Shown: in pieces, positions 8,029-17,104 of the stretch
Layout: the number at the start of each line of letters is the position of its first letter
Position numbering within the stretch: position 1 is the stretch's first letter
From: JADLGH01 sp964586675
Lineage (GTDB): Bacteria; Desulfobacterota_D; UBA1144; Nemesobacterales; UBA2774
Direction: 5' to 3'
DNA length: 64,000 bases
NCBI GenBank assembly: GCA_964586675.1
Contig: CAZPHQ010000014.1
Span: forward strand, 1-64,000
Translations under genes and position numbers: made by a program
Notes under the pieces: model-generated
Seen by the model: only the letters and a program-made list of their open reading frames with translations
What the model was told of the DNA's origin: nothing
Database searches by the model: none

Positions 8029-8391
8029 TCAGAGTACTTCGACGTTCACAACCCGCTCGCCCATGAAATAAAGGTACGCGCAGTCGTAAGTGAGGCCGTC
8101 CTTCGCCTGACAGCTGTATATCCACTTCTCGTTGTAGCGCCCCTTCTCCGGCGTCGTGTCCTTCCGCCAGGGCTCCCCTATCGTGTCGACGACCTCTGCC
8201 TTCGTCATTCCCTTATAATCCTTCCCGGCTTCGATCGACTTCACTACCTCGTTCCCGCTCGATTTCGACCCCTGGGCGAGCACTATCGGCGCGTCGGCCG
8301 CAAAAGAGCTCAGGGGAAATATAGTCGTCGTCATAACGAGGGCGATGGAGAGAAATAACGATCTCCGGAGAAAGTAATCTAATCGCGTCAT
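8029..8391 (-). CDS. Periplasmic BamE/SmpA-like small protein
   Basis: A 120-residue protein with a signal peptide (basic start, hydrophobic core, likely cleavage after SSFA). The mature part has the SmpA/OmlA pattern: YKGMTKAEVVDTIGEPWRKD, a tryptophan and two cysteines, then a final strand with LYFMGERVVNVEV. BamE proteins help the outer-membrane assembly machine. This protein lacks a lipobox, so it is probably a soluble periplasmic relative rather than BamE itself. The two mature cysteines (YSCQ and YDCA) could form a disulfide. Its stop codon lies at the edge of the AT-rich block. Confidence 0.7.
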   Translation of the reverse strand: MTRLDYFLRRSLFLSIALVMTTTIFPLSSFAADAPIVLAQGSKSSGNEVVKSIEAGKDYKGMTKAEVVDTIGEPWRKDTTPEKGRYNEKWIYSCQAKDGLTYDCAYLYFMGERVVNVEVL

Positions 8392-8477
8392 GTGCGTGAA
8401 CCTTTGTCGTTAAGTTATTAGGATGCTGCCGACCTTAATTATATTGCAGAAATTCCATGTCATCGATGGGTTTCTTT

Positions 8478-10715
8478 TTACTCGAACTCGAATCCGAGGC
8501 CGCCGTCGGCAACAGTTATCCTCACGCTCCCGCCTGAAGCCAGCTTCCCGAAGAGTATCTCCTGCGTCAGCTTCTGAGTGATCTCGTTGTCGATGAATCT
8601 TTGAATTGGCCTTGCCCCGAGAAGCTTGTCGTAGCCCTTCTCGGCGATAAAAGCCCTCGCCTCGGGCGTAAGCTCGACGGAGACCTTCTTGACCCTGAGC
8701 CTGTCGGCGAGCTGCCCTACCATCTTGTCGACTATCTTTTCGACGACTTCCCTGCTCAGAGAGTTGAAGTGCAGCACTGCATTCAGCCTGTTCCTGAATT
8801 CCGGGCTGAAGTATCTTTCTATAGCCTGGACGCTCTTGTCCTCGAACTCGTCCTTCTCGAACCCGAGGGTCCTCTGGCTGCTCTCACGCGAGCCCGTGTT
8901 CGTCGTCAGTATCAGCACAATCTGCCTGAAGTCGACCTTCCTCCCGTTAGAATCCGTGAGCGTCGCGTGGTCCATCACCTGGAGCAGCACATTATAAATA
9001 TCCTCGTGCGCTTTCTCTATCTCGTCCAGGAGGAGCACCGCGTGCGGGCTCTTGTGAACTGCCTCCGTGAGCTGCCCGCCCTCGTCGTATCCGACGTATC
9101 CCGGCGGCGATCCTATGAGCCTCGATACAGTATGCTTCTCCATGTATTCGCTCATGTCGAACCGTATGAATCCGATGCCGAGCGCCTCCGCGAGCTGCTT
9201 TGCGAGCTCCGTCTTTCCGACACCTGTCGGCCCCGCGAACATGAAATTGCCGACGGGCTTATCCGGCTCGCTGAGGCCCGAGCGCGACATCTGTATCGCC
9301 GTCACGAGCTTCTCCACCGCCTCGTCCTGCCCGAATATAACCTTCTTCAGGTCCGAGGCGAGCGTCATGAGCCTGTGCCTGTCGTCCACCTTAACAGTCC
9401 GGCTCGGCACCTTCGCGATCTTCGATACGAGCGCCTCTATGTCCTTCACCGTAACCTGCTTAACGCCCGTATCGTAGCTCCTCAGCTTCACAGCCGCCCC
9501 GGCCTCGTCGATGAGGTCGATAGCCTTGTCCGGAAGCCTCCTGTCGTTCATGTACTTCGCCGAAAGCTCGACAGCTGCTTTCAAGGCGGACGTCGAATAC
9601 CTCACGCCGTGAAACTCCTCGTAATGCCTTTTCAGCCCGTGAAGGATTTTCACGCATTCCTCTTCGCTCGGCTCGTAAACGTCTATCCTCTGGAACCTCC
9701 GGGCGAGCGCGTGGTCCTTCTCGAAAACGCTCCTGTATTCCTTGAGCGTCGTCGTCCCGATGCACCTTATCTCGCCGTTGGCGAGCGCGGGCTTGAGCAT
9801 GTTCGACGCGTCGAGCGTCCCGCCGGAAACGGCGCCGGCTCCTATGACAGTATGTATTTCGTCTATGAATAGTATCTTCCTGTCGTCCCCTTTCACGCTG
9901 TCTATGATGGACTTCAGCCTCTCCTCGAAGTCTCCCCTGTAGCGAGTGCCCGCCGTGAGGGAGCCCATGTCGAGTGCATAAATAGAGGTGTTTTCGAGGG
10001 CCTTCGGAACATCGTTTTTCGCGATCCGGAGGGCGAGCCCCTCGGCTATGGCCGTCTTCCCGACGCCGGCGTCGCCGACGAATATCGGGTTATTTTTACG
10101 CCTCCGTGCGAGTATGTGTATCGTGCGGTCTATCTCCGACTCCCGCCCGATGAGAGGGTCGAGCTTCCCGTCGCGTGCCTTCTTGACGAGATTGGTGCAG
10201 AATTCCGAGAGCGGGTCCTTCGCACCTTCCTGCGTCTGCGTATCCGTCTTCGCTATGCTGGTCGATTTTTCCTGCGGGCTCTGCCCCGTCCCGCCGTGCG
10301 ATATGTACTTTACAAGGTCATACCTGTTCACTCCCTGCTCGTTCAGGAGATACACGGCGTGAGACTCGTCCACCCTGAACATGGCGACGAGTATGTTCCC
10401 CCCGTCTATCTGCTGCTTGTCGGCGGATTCGGCGTGCATGGCGGCGAGCCTGAGAACATAATGGCTCCCGGCCGAGTACTGCGGCTCCGGAAGATACTCG
10501 GAATCGACAGGCGGCATGTTATCGTCGATAAAATCCTCGAGGCCCGTTCTCAGGCGCTCGAGATCCACGCCGCATCCCGTAAGAACTTCTGCCGCGTCAT
10601 GGTCGTAAGTCAGCTCGAGCAGTATGTGCTCGAGAGTGATGAATTCGTGCCGCCTCTCCTTTGCCTGCTCGTATGATCTCTTGAGCGTTTCCTGAAGTTC
10701 TCTCGAAAGTGTCAT
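8478..10715 (-). CDS. clpA: ATP-dependent Clp protease ATP-binding subunit ClpA
   Basis: A Hsp100 unfoldase of 745 residues. It has an N-terminal repeat domain (residues 1-145) and two AAA+ modules with Walker A motifs GDAGVGKT and GPTGVGKT and Walker B motifs FIDEIHT and LLDEIEKA. It unfolds substrates and feeds them to ClpP in the cytoplasm. The frame is open to 10751, but the ATG at 10715 overlaps the clpS stop as ATGA and is preceded by GGAGGCG, so it is the real start. Translational coupling with clpS is the usual arrangement. clpP is not in the window. Confidence 0.97.
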   Translation of the reverse strand: MTLSRELQETLKRSYEQAKERRHEFITLEHILLELTYDHDAAEVLTGCGVDLERLRTGLEDFIDDNMPPVDSEYLPEPQYSAGSHYVLRLAAMHAESADKQQIDGGNILVAMFRVDESHAVYLLNEQGVNRYDLVKYISHGGTGQSPQEKSTSIAKTDTQTQEGAKDPLSEFCTNLVKKARDGKLDPLIGRESEIDRTIHILARRRKNNPIFVGDAGVGKTAIAEGLALRIAKNDVPKALENTSIYALDMGSLTAGTRYRGDFEERLKSIIDSVKGDDRKILFIDEIHTVIGAGAVSGGTLDASNMLKPALANGEIRCIGTTTLKEYRSVFEKDHALARRFQRIDVYEPSEEECVKILHGLKRHYEEFHGVRYSTSALKAAVELSAKYMNDRRLPDKAIDLIDEAGAAVKLRSYDTGVKQVTVKDIEALVSKIAKVPSRTVKVDDRHRLMTLASDLKKVIFGQDEAVEKLVTAIQMSRSGLSEPDKPVGNFMFAGPTGVGKTELAKQLAEALGIGFIRFDMSEYMEKHTVSRLIGSPPGYVGYDEGGQLTEAVHKSPHAVLLLDEIEKAHEDIYNVLLQVMDHATLTDSNGRKVDFRQIVLILTTNTGSRESSQRTLGFEKDEFEDKSVQAIERYFSPEFRNRLNAVLHFNSLSREVVEKIVDKMVGQLADRLRVKKVSVELTPEARAFIAEKGYDKLLGARPIQRFIDNEITQKLTQEILFGKLASGGSVRITVADGGLGFEFE

Positions 10716-11053
10716 TGATATTCGCCTCCCCCTTCCACTTCCAGTATGCATTTGAGCGGGTGCTCGTACTCCTTCGCCAGCTTGTCCACCTGCGCTATCT
10801 TGGTAGTAGCCACGTCATAAGTATAAACGCCGACAGTGCTTCTGCCCGCTGTGTGGGCTTCGAGCATTATTCTCGTCGATTCCTCCTGGTCCTTGTAGAA
10901 TATCCTCATTAGCACCCACACCACGAACTCCCTCGGCGTGTAATCGTCGTTGAGGAGCACTATCCTGTACATGTCGGGCCGTTTGAGCCTGGCCCGTTTT
11001 TCTGTAAGAAGCTCTCCCTCGCGGTCGCTCCGTTTGATATTCCTTTCAGCCAT
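10712..11053 (-). CDS. clpS: ClpS adaptor protein
   Basis: A 113-residue adaptor that binds N-degron substrates and delivers them to ClpA. The core signature MYRIVLLNDDYTPREFVVWVL is followed by the adaptor's helical core (HTAGRSTVGVYTYDVATTK). A charged, about 25-residue N-terminal extension precedes the core, as in other ClpS proteins, where it acts on the ClpA pore. The gene overlaps clpA by four bases, so the two are one transcription unit. No upstream gene on this strand is close enough to share it. Confidence 0.97.
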   Translation of the reverse strand: MAERNIKRSDREGELLTEKRARLKRPDMYRIVLLNDDYTPREFVVWVLMRIFYKDQEESTRIMLEAHTAGRSTVGVYTYDVATTKIAQVDKLAKEYEHPLKCILEVEGGGEYQ

Positions 11054-11144
11054 TGCTTCGGTCTCTTGGCGGCGCGTCCGCTCCCGGTTTCTGCCCCGTG
11101 CAGACGTATCTTTTAAAAAATTTAATCACGCCTCCTTTGTTTTT

Positions 11145-12299
11145 CTACTCCCCGTGTAAATATTTCAGCGGCGACTGCCGATTATACTGCTCGATAAGGC
11201 CCTCCGTATATCCGCGCTCGCGGTCGAGGAACTTGCCTATAGCGCGCCCGGCGGCCTCGTTCAGAATCAGGTGCGAGCTATACGTCGGAACCGCCCCGAA
11301 GCCCCGGAGGAACTTGTGCTCGCCCTGCGCCCCGGCCTCGAAAATATCGATTCCGTTATTTATAGAATAGTCTATCAGGCTGTAGAAACAACATTCGAAA
11401 TGGAGGTTGCTCCAGGACTCGACTGCCCCCCAGTAACGGCCGAAAAGCCTGTTGTTCTTTACCACGTTGAAACTCCCGCCTACCCACCTTCCGGCGCTCC
11501 TCGCCATCACTAAAACGAGGCGGTGCCTGTACTTTTCAAGCATTAGATCGAAGAACTCCCTGTTCAGATACGCGCTACCCCATTTTCTGGAATGCGTGTC
11601 CATGTAAAAATCCCATACGGCCTCTATATGCTCTTCCTTTATGTCGTCCTTTTCTATGGTCGTTATTTCGAGCCCCGAGCCTTCGAGGGATTTTCTCTCT
11701 TTTTTAATCTGCTTTCTTCTGCCCGAACGGAGGTCCGAAAGAAAATCCTCGAAGCTCCCGTAGTTCCTGTTCTTCCAGTGGTATTGATGCGTGATCCGCG
11801 TAAGGAACCCGAGCCTCCCGAGTAGCGAGCACTCCCTTTCCGTCAGGAAAAGAAGGTGCGCGGAAGAGCATTCCTCCCTCACCGAAAGCTCCGCGAGCCC
11901 CCTCGCCAGGATACCGGCGCACTCTTCGAACGGATACTCGGGATGGACCGATATGCGCGTGCCGGTGGCGGGAGTAAAAGGCACCGCGGCGACGAGCTTG
12001 GGATAGTATCTCAGACGCGCGTTCTCGAAAGCCCTCGCCCATTCCCAGTCGAATATGTACTCGCCGTATGAGTCGTACCTTATATAAGCCGCTACCGCGC
12101 CGGCCATCCTCTCCCCGTCCCTCAAAACCAGGTATCTCGGTATCCAGGTGGTATGCGGCCCGACGCATCCCGCAATCTCCATCGACTCGAGGAACTCGTA
12201 TTCGAGAAACGGGTTCTCTCCGTCGATGAGCGCGTTGTACTCGTCCCTGTCGAGGGCCGCGATCGAATCGGATACCGAAAGCGTGTACTCTCTCTCCAT
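11145..12299 (-). CDS. FemAB-like GNAT-fold protein (COG3146/DUF482 family)
   Basis: A 384-residue protein of the family often labelled peptidoglycan biosynthesis or GNAT N-acetyltransferase. Family features include NPFLEYEFLESME near the start, GEYIFDWEWARAF, VPFTPATGTR, and a C-terminal block with HFECCFYSLIDYSI and FEAGAQGEHKFLRGF. The reaction is not established; FemAB relatives transfer amino acids from aminoacyl-tRNA. The frame opens at 12407, but family length supports ATG 12299. An extended -10 (TGCTATACT, with TATACT at 12343-12348) lies upstream on the minus strand. It is divergent from the OmpA-like gene. Confidence 0.8.
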   Translation of the reverse strand: MEREYTLSVSDSIAALDRDEYNALIDGENPFLEYEFLESMEIAGCVGPHTTWIPRYLVLRDGERMAGAVAAYIRYDSYGEYIFDWEWARAFENARLRYYPKLVAAVPFTPATGTRISVHPEYPFEECAGILARGLAELSVREECSSAHLLFLTERECSLLGRLGFLTRITHQYHWKNRNYGSFEDFLSDLRSGRRKQIKKERKSLEGSGLEITTIEKDDIKEEHIEAVWDFYMDTHSRKWGSAYLNREFFDLMLEKYRHRLVLVMARSAGRWVGGSFNVVKNNRLFGRYWGAVESWSNLHFECCFYSLIDYSINNGIDIFEAGAQGEHKFLRGFGAVPTYSSHLILNEAAGRAIGKFLDRERGYTEGLIEQYNRQSPLKYLHGE

Positions 12300-12414
12300 A
12301 CGTTTGTCCGCTTGGCTCGGGGGTAATTTCCCGAACAAAATTAGTATAGCACCTGTGACAAGTGACAGCTCCGCATCGAGCCCTCCGGAGCTGCGCCGGA
12401 GCCTCATGCGCTTA

Positions 12415-12444
12415 TTGACAAGGGAAGACCGAAAGTGGGATAAT
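12415..12444 (+). promoter_or_regulatory. Sigma-70 promoter for the OmpA-like gene
   Basis: TTGACA (12415-12420), an 18-nt spacer and GATAAT (12439-12444) lie about 40 bp upstream of the ATG at 12484. Placement between two divergent genes supports a real promoter. Confidence 0.7.
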
Positions 12445-12483
12445 GGTAATCATCCGCGTAAAAACTCCTTCTCGAGGCTGAAT

Positions 12484-13692
12484 ATGTGTAAACGCACAGC
12501 AGCGCCGCTTGTTCTCGCGCTTTTTCTGGCGCTCTCGTATTTCTACGTCCCCGGTTTACACCCGTCCCTCGCCCAAACCGCGTCGGACAAGGCCGACGTC
12601 TTCTTCAGGCTGAACGAATTCGCATTCGGCCCCGGCGAAGAAAACGCCCTGAAAGAGATAGCGGCGAGTGTCAAAAATAACCCGGGAGCGGTCCTCGTCA
12701 TCGAGGGCTACTCCGACGTAACAGGCGACGACGAATACAACCTCAACCTCTCCCGGCGGCGGGCCGAGGCCGTAAGGCAGTTCTACATATCGCAGGGCGT
12801 GGAGCCGGGACGGATTACAGTAAGCGGCAAGGGCAAAACGGCCAGGTTCGCATCGGGCGAAGACGAAAGCTCCCTCAGGCTCAACAGGAGGGTGACGATA
12901 ACTCTCGAGTCCGGCTCCTCGCCGCAGTCATCCCCCGTTCCCGAGCCCGCCGCAGCGGCCCCGGCGCGTGCGCCCGAGCCCGAGCCGGAATCGGCACCGA
13001 GCGAAGAGATAATAGACGCAATAACCGTGGAAGAAACGGAGCCCGTCTCCGCGCCTTCTCCCGCCCCCGCCCCGGAGCCCCCATCTGAAACCGCCTCCGA
13101 GCCCGGCGCCATAAACCCTGAGGTCTCCGAGATCATAGGAAAGAACATGCGCCGCCTGGCGGCCGGCAGGATAGTGTTCGACGCCCCTAAGGAAATGAGC
13201 GTCGGGGAGTCCTATCCCGTAGAAGCCGCGGTCACCCACAAATTCCTGAAAGACCTCTCCCAGAGCGTCGGCGCCGCCGGCGGCGGGAACGGAAATCTCA
13301 GGCTCGGCGAAAACATCACGCTTCACCTCAAGGGAAACGGTTTCGACATCTCTCCCGTAACGGATTCCACTATAGGCGCCGTGCAGGAATTCCCCATCGA
13401 CGACTCCGAAGACACGAAGGTCATAGAGGAAGACAGCACCGAAAGCTGGGAATGGAGCGTGAAGCCCGAAAAGAGCGGCTTTCAGACACTCCTCCTCACC
13501 GTCGAGGTGGCAGTCGAGGACGAGCACTTCACGGAAGTCCTCTCCGAGTACCCGGTTTTCGAAAAGGTCGTTCAGGTAAAGCCCAGCTTTTTCCACTCGC
13601 TCTCCAAGAGCTATCTCCTGATGGCGTTAACGATAGTGATAGCCGTGGCCGTCGTGGGCTGGGTGTTGATAAAGAAGCTGAGGCTCGGCTGA
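12484..13692 (+). CDS. Membrane-anchored OmpA-domain protein with large periplasmic C-terminal domain
   Basis: A 402-residue protein in an unusual order. A signal sequence (residues 1-30) is followed at once by an OmpA-like peptidoglycan-binding domain (about 35-140, with IEGYSDVTGDDEYNLNLS and RRRAEAVRQFY). Next come a long Pro/Glu/Ala linker (about 145-210), a second domain of about 140 residues that I cannot name, and a C-terminal membrane helix with a short basic tail (KKLRLG). OmpA domains normally sit at the C-terminus. Here the protein would tether the inner membrane to peptidoglycan with the unknown domain between. The start at 12484 gives a proper signal sequence; the longer frame does not. 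Confidence 0.8.
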   Translation: MCKRTAAPLVLALFLALSYFYVPGLHPSLAQTASDKADVFFRLNEFAFGPGEENALKEIAASVKNNPGAVLVIEGYSDVTGDDEYNLNLSRRRAEAVRQFYISQGVEPGRITVSGKGKTARFASGEDESSLRLNRRVTITLESGSSPQSSPVPEPAAAAPARAPEPEPESAPSEEIIDAITVEETEPVSAPSPAPAPEPPSETASEPGAINPEVSEIIGKNMRRLAAGRIVFDAPKEMSVGESYPVEAAVTHKFLKDLSQSVGAAGGGNGNLRLGENITLHLKGNGFDISPVTDSTIGAVQEFPIDDSEDTKVIEEDSTESWEWSVKPEKSGFQTLLLTVEVAVEDEHFTEVLSEYPVFEKVVQVKPSFFHSLSKSYLLMALTIVIAVAVVGWVLIKKLRLG

Positions 13693-13710
13693 CGCGCGGG
13701 AGGCGGGGAT

Positions 13711-14136
13711 ATGAAGTGGCTTCGAAATTTGCTGGGCGGTGAAAAGGACAGCGTGGGCGGCATAGACCACGTTGCCATAGTCGTTACGGATATGGACAAA
13801 GCCCTCGGATTTTATTCCGGCCTGCTCGGGCTCGAAATTGTCAGCGACGGCCGCCCCAAAGGCGGCGAAAAGAAAACCTTTCTCGGGAATAGGAACGGCG
13901 TCTTTCTGGCAGTGACAGAAGACAAAAACCGCCCCGCCGGAGGGCCCGTCAACCACATCGCGTTCAGGGTGGGCGACGTCGAGGGCCTGGGCCGGAGGCT
14001 GAAAGAGGCCGGAATAAGCTTCACCGAAGAGAAAACCGGCCCCGACGGGAAGCCGGCCGTATATCACTTCCTCGACCCGGACGGTCTCGAGCTCGAAATA
14101 TGCGCGGCTACACCCAACCAGGTGCCGCAGTACTAA
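13711..14136 (+). CDS. VOC (glyoxalase/bleomycin-resistance fold) family protein
   Basis: A 141-residue protein with one vicinal-oxygen-chelate domain. GGIDHVAIVVTDMDKALGFY opens the first beta-alpha-beta module; NHIAFRVGDVEGL and FLDPDGLELEI belong to the second. The His in DHVAI, the His in NHIAF and the Glu in LELEI are at metal-ligand positions used by glyoxalase I and methylmalonyl-CoA epimerase. The actual reaction is unknown. The gene starts 18 bp after the OmpA-like gene and probably shares its transcript. Confidence 0.85.
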   Translation: MKWLRNLLGGEKDSVGGIDHVAIVVTDMDKALGFYSGLLGLEIVSDGRPKGGEKKTFLGNRNGVFLAVTEDKNRPAGGPVNHIAFRVGDVEGLGRRLKEAGISFTEEKTGPDGKPAVYHFLDPDGLELEICAATPNQVPQY

Positions 14137-14166
14137 AATTACCCGGAATTTCTTTGCCGAAAGGTT

Positions 14167-14195
14167 TTGCAGTATATACTTAACCGATGTAAAAT
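14167..14195 (+). promoter_or_regulatory. Predicted promoter of the FAD monooxygenase gene
   Basis: TTGCAG (14167-14172), a 17-nt spacer and TAAAAT (14190-14195) lie about 31 bp upstream of the ATG at 14227. The match to sigma-70 consensus is good in spacing and moderate in the -35 hexamer. Confidence 0.5.
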
Positions 14196-14226
14196 AATTA
14201 TTAATCTTGCAGTAACAAACTGAGAA

Positions 14227-15447
14227 ATGTCGATTTTAAAGAGAAAGAAGCTCGACAAAAGAAGTGCCGAAATAGAGAATTATGCGCTGCCTGTAAGGTT
14301 CGGGCCGGAAATGCGCGTACTCATAATCGGCGGCGGCATAGCGGGGCTCACACTCGCCGGCCTCCTTCAGCAGAGGGGGTTTAAGCCGCGCATCGTCGAG
14401 CGGATTCCGGAGTACGGCAAGGTCGGCTACATCATAGTCCTCTGGCCGTCCGGGAGCCGCGTCCTCAAGGGCCTCGGCCTTTACAGAGACCTTGTCGAAA
14501 CGGGCCTTCCCTTTTCAACCTATAATGTCTGGGACGAAAAGGGCGAAATGCTGAAATCCTACTCCGTCGACGAAGTGTCCGAAAAATACGGGCCGATGAT
14601 AAGCATATACAGGTCCGAGCTTATAAACATTCTCAGGAAGAACATAAATCCCGAAAATATAACGATGGGCCTGTCCGTCGAGAAGATCCATCAAACGCCG
14701 GACGAAGCTATAGTTACGTTCAGCGACGGTACGCAGGAGTCCTGCGATCTTGTAGTCGGGTGCGACGGGGTACGCTCGAAAACGAGAAACCTCGTATTCG
14801 GCGACGTCCCGCTTTCTTATAGCGGCATGACAGGCTGGAGCTTCTGGCTCAAATCCGGGATCGCGAAATCGGCCCACATAGCCGAGTACTGGGGCACCGG
14901 CAAGTTCCTCGGCATCTGGCCGACGAGGAACAGGCTGTCCGTGTTCACAAGCATCAGAAGCCCCAAGGGCACGCCCGACCCTGTCGAAAGCAGGCTCGAT
15001 CGTATACGGGGGCATTTCAGCGACTTCGGCGGCGTCGTTCCCGAAATCCTCGCGAACCTCGAAGACCCGACAGAAATTTTCCACGACGAGTACTGCGACC
15101 TCCGCATGGACGAATGGCATAAGGGCCGCGTCGTCCTCGTCGGCGACTCCGCCCACGCCGTGCTTCCCACAGCGGGCGGCGGCGTAGCTATGGCTATTGA
15201 ATCCGCCGCGGTCCTCGCGGACGAGCTTTCGAGGGCCGATTCCAAATATATATCCCAGGCGCTCGAAGGCTACGTCACAAGGCGCAGGCCCCGCGTCAAC
15301 AAGGTGCAGGACCAGTCCCGCATGATGGGCAAGGTCGCCTTCGCCGACAGCCGCGCCGTGTCCGTCCTCAGAAACTTCGTAATGCGTTTTTACTCCAGCC
15401 GCCTTCACCTCAAATACTGGGACGATCTCCTGAAGGAGCCGATATAA
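14227..15447 (+). CDS. FAD-dependent aromatic-type monooxygenase
   Basis: A 406-residue class A flavoprotein monooxygenase of the salicylate hydroxylase/zeaxanthin epoxidase group. A Rossmann GGGIAGLTLAG motif lies near residue 35, the DG-type motif is VVGCDGVRS, and GD motif GRVVLVGDSAHAVLPTAGGG contacts the FAD ribose. Such enzymes use NAD(P)H and O2 to insert one oxygen atom into a ring or double bond. Substrate is unknown and no degradation genes are adjacent. The N-terminal 28 residues before MRVLIIGGG are charged and atypical, so ATG 14311 is an alternative start. The promoter position favours 14227. Confidence 0.85.
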   Translation: MSILKRKKLDKRSAEIENYALPVRFGPEMRVLIIGGGIAGLTLAGLLQQRGFKPRIVERIPEYGKVGYIIVLWPSGSRVLKGLGLYRDLVETGLPFSTYNVWDEKGEMLKSYSVDEVSEKYGPMISIYRSELINILRKNINPENITMGLSVEKIHQTPDEAIVTFSDGTQESCDLVVGCDGVRSKTRNLVFGDVPLSYSGMTGWSFWLKSGIAKSAHIAEYWGTGKFLGIWPTRNRLSVFTSIRSPKGTPDPVESRLDRIRGHFSDFGGVVPEILANLEDPTEIFHDEYCDLRMDEWHKGRVVLVGDSAHAVLPTAGGGVAMAIESAAVLADELSRADSKYISQALEGYVTRRRPRVNKVQDQSRMMGKVAFADSRAVSVLRNFVMRFYSSRLHLKYWDDLLKEPI

Positions 15448-15673
15448 ACAGCAGAAATCCACTCCTCTTCTTCCCCTCCCGACGCTATCTCGAAACGCGG
15501 AAAAGTAATTCATCAGTTATAATTTCTAATGGCATTCAGGGTCCAATGAGTATACTTTTAATCCATACGCGGAGCCGGCACGAAAGCGCGTCTTCCACGA
15601 ATAACGCGGGCGGCGCGGGCGCGCTCCCGGCTATTTTCAACAATCGAACATGAAAACCGGAGGTATTCAGGCC

Positions 15674-17104
15674 ATGTCCAGGCTGGCAAGAATATTCGTT
15701 TTATCCCTCGTCTTATCCGTAATCTGCATGGGGCAGGCGATGCATGCGGGCGCGCAGGAGATGGGGTTCAATTCTCTCTCCCCCCTCGTCAAAAAGCTGA
15801 GTCCTTCCGTAGTCAACATCAGCACCACGAACGTCTCCAGGGGAAGGACCTTCTCCTACGAATCTCCGTTCAAGGACCGTGAGAACGATCCATTCAACGA
15901 ATTCTTCGATAAATTCTTCGGCGAACAGCCCGAAAGGGAGTTTAAGGGAAGGGGGCTCGGCTCGGGATTCATATTCAGCGAAGACGGATACATTATCACG
16001 AACAACCACGTCGTCGAAAAGGCGACCGACATAAAGGTTATTCTCCAGAACGGCGGAATCTACAGCGCGGAGGTCATCGGGACAGACCCTAAAACGGACC
16101 TCGCTCTCCTTAAGATAGAGCCCAAGGAGAAGCTCCCCGCCGTCAGGTTCGGCAATTCCGGCAATCTCGAAATAGGCGACTGGGTGCTCGCGATAGGTAA
16201 CCCGTTCGGGCTCGGGCACACGGTCACAGCCGGTATAATCAGCGCCAAGGGCAGGTCCCTCGGCCTCGGCTCCTACGACGACTTTATCCAGACCGACGCC
16301 GCCATCAACCCCGGCAACAGCGGAGGCCCTCTGTTTAATTTCAAGGGCGAGGTCATAGGCGTAAACACGGCGATCATCGCGGGCGGCCAGGGCATCGGGT
16401 TCGCGATACCCGTCAACATGGCCAAGGACGTCATAGCCCAGCTCAGAAGCACCGGCAAGGTCGTCAGGGGCTGGATAGGGGTCTACGTTCAGGAGGTCAC
16501 TCCCGAGATAGCCGAAAGCATAAATTTAAAGGAGCCTAAAGGCGCGCTCGTCGCGGACGTCGCCCCGGACGGCCCGGCGGACAAGGCCGGGCTTGAGAGA
16601 GGGGACGTCATAGTGGAGTTCAACGGCAGCAGCATACAAAACATGCCCGAGCTCCCGAAATCTGTCGCGGCGAACCGCCCCGGGACTAAGTCCGAAATGA
16701 AGGTGATCAGGAACGGCCAGGTGAAAACCCTCAACATAGAGCTCGGCGAGCTCCCCGAAGAGGTCGCCCAGGAATCGAGAAGGGTCAAGGGCAAGGCAGT
16801 AGAGCAGGACCTCGGCCTCGTCGTTCAGGAGATAACACCCGAAGTCCAGAGCACTTTCGGCACCAGCAGGTCGGAGGGGGTCGTTATCACCAACGTACAG
16901 CCCGGAAGCGTAGCCGCGAATTCGGGCCTTGCGCCGGGCGACGTGATCCTCGAAATAAACAAGAAGAAAATCACGAACCTCGACGGCTACGGCAGGTCCA
17001 TGGATTCCGCAAAGCCGGGTCAGAATATACTCTTCCTCGTTCAGAGGGGCTCGAACACGATATACGTAGCCCTAAAGCCGGAGGCCGGGAATGACAAGGG
17101 CTGA
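15674..17104 (+). CDS. degP: HtrA/DegP-type periplasmic serine protease
   Basis: A 476-residue trypsin-like protease with a signal peptide (about residues 1-28), a catalytic domain and two PDZ domains (about 255-345 and 375-470). The triad is visible: His112 in NNHVVE, Asp142 in KTDLALL, Ser216 in GNSGGPL. It degrades or chaperones misfolded envelope proteins. The frame opens at 15650, but GGAGG ten bases before ATG 15674, and the signal peptide, fix the start. The 3' end overlaps the RidA-like gene by 14 bases. Assignment to DegP rather than DegQ or DegS is by architecture (two PDZ domains). Confidence 0.94.
   Translation: MSRLARIFVLSLVLSVICMGQAMHAGAQEMGFNSLSPLVKKLSPSVVNISTTNVSRGRTFSYESPFKDRENDPFNEFFDKFFGEQPEREFKGRGLGSGFIFSEDGYIITNNHVVEKATDIKVILQNGGIYSAEVIGTDPKTDLALLKIEPKEKLPAVRFGNSGNLEIGDWVLAIGNPFGLGHTVTAGIISAKGRSLGLGSYDDFIQTDAAINPGNSGGPLFNFKGEVIGVNTAIIAGGQGIGFAIPVNMAKDVIAQLRSTGKVVRGWIGVYVQEVTPEIAESINLKEPKGALVADVAPDGPADKAGLERGDVIVEFNGSSIQNMPELPKSVAANRPGTKSEMKVIRNGQVKTLNIELGELPEEVAQESRRVKGKAVEQDLGLVVQEITPEVQSTFGTSRSEGVVITNVQPGSVAANSGLAPGDVILEINKKKITNLDGYGRSMDSAKPGQNILFLVQRGSNTIYVALKPEAGNDKG

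Noticed and set aside
8601..9872. A 423-codon open frame antisense to clpA
   Set aside because: It mirrors the codon pattern of clpA, has no recognisable domain and is rich in Arg, Leu and His as expected for a shadow frame in GC-rich DNA.
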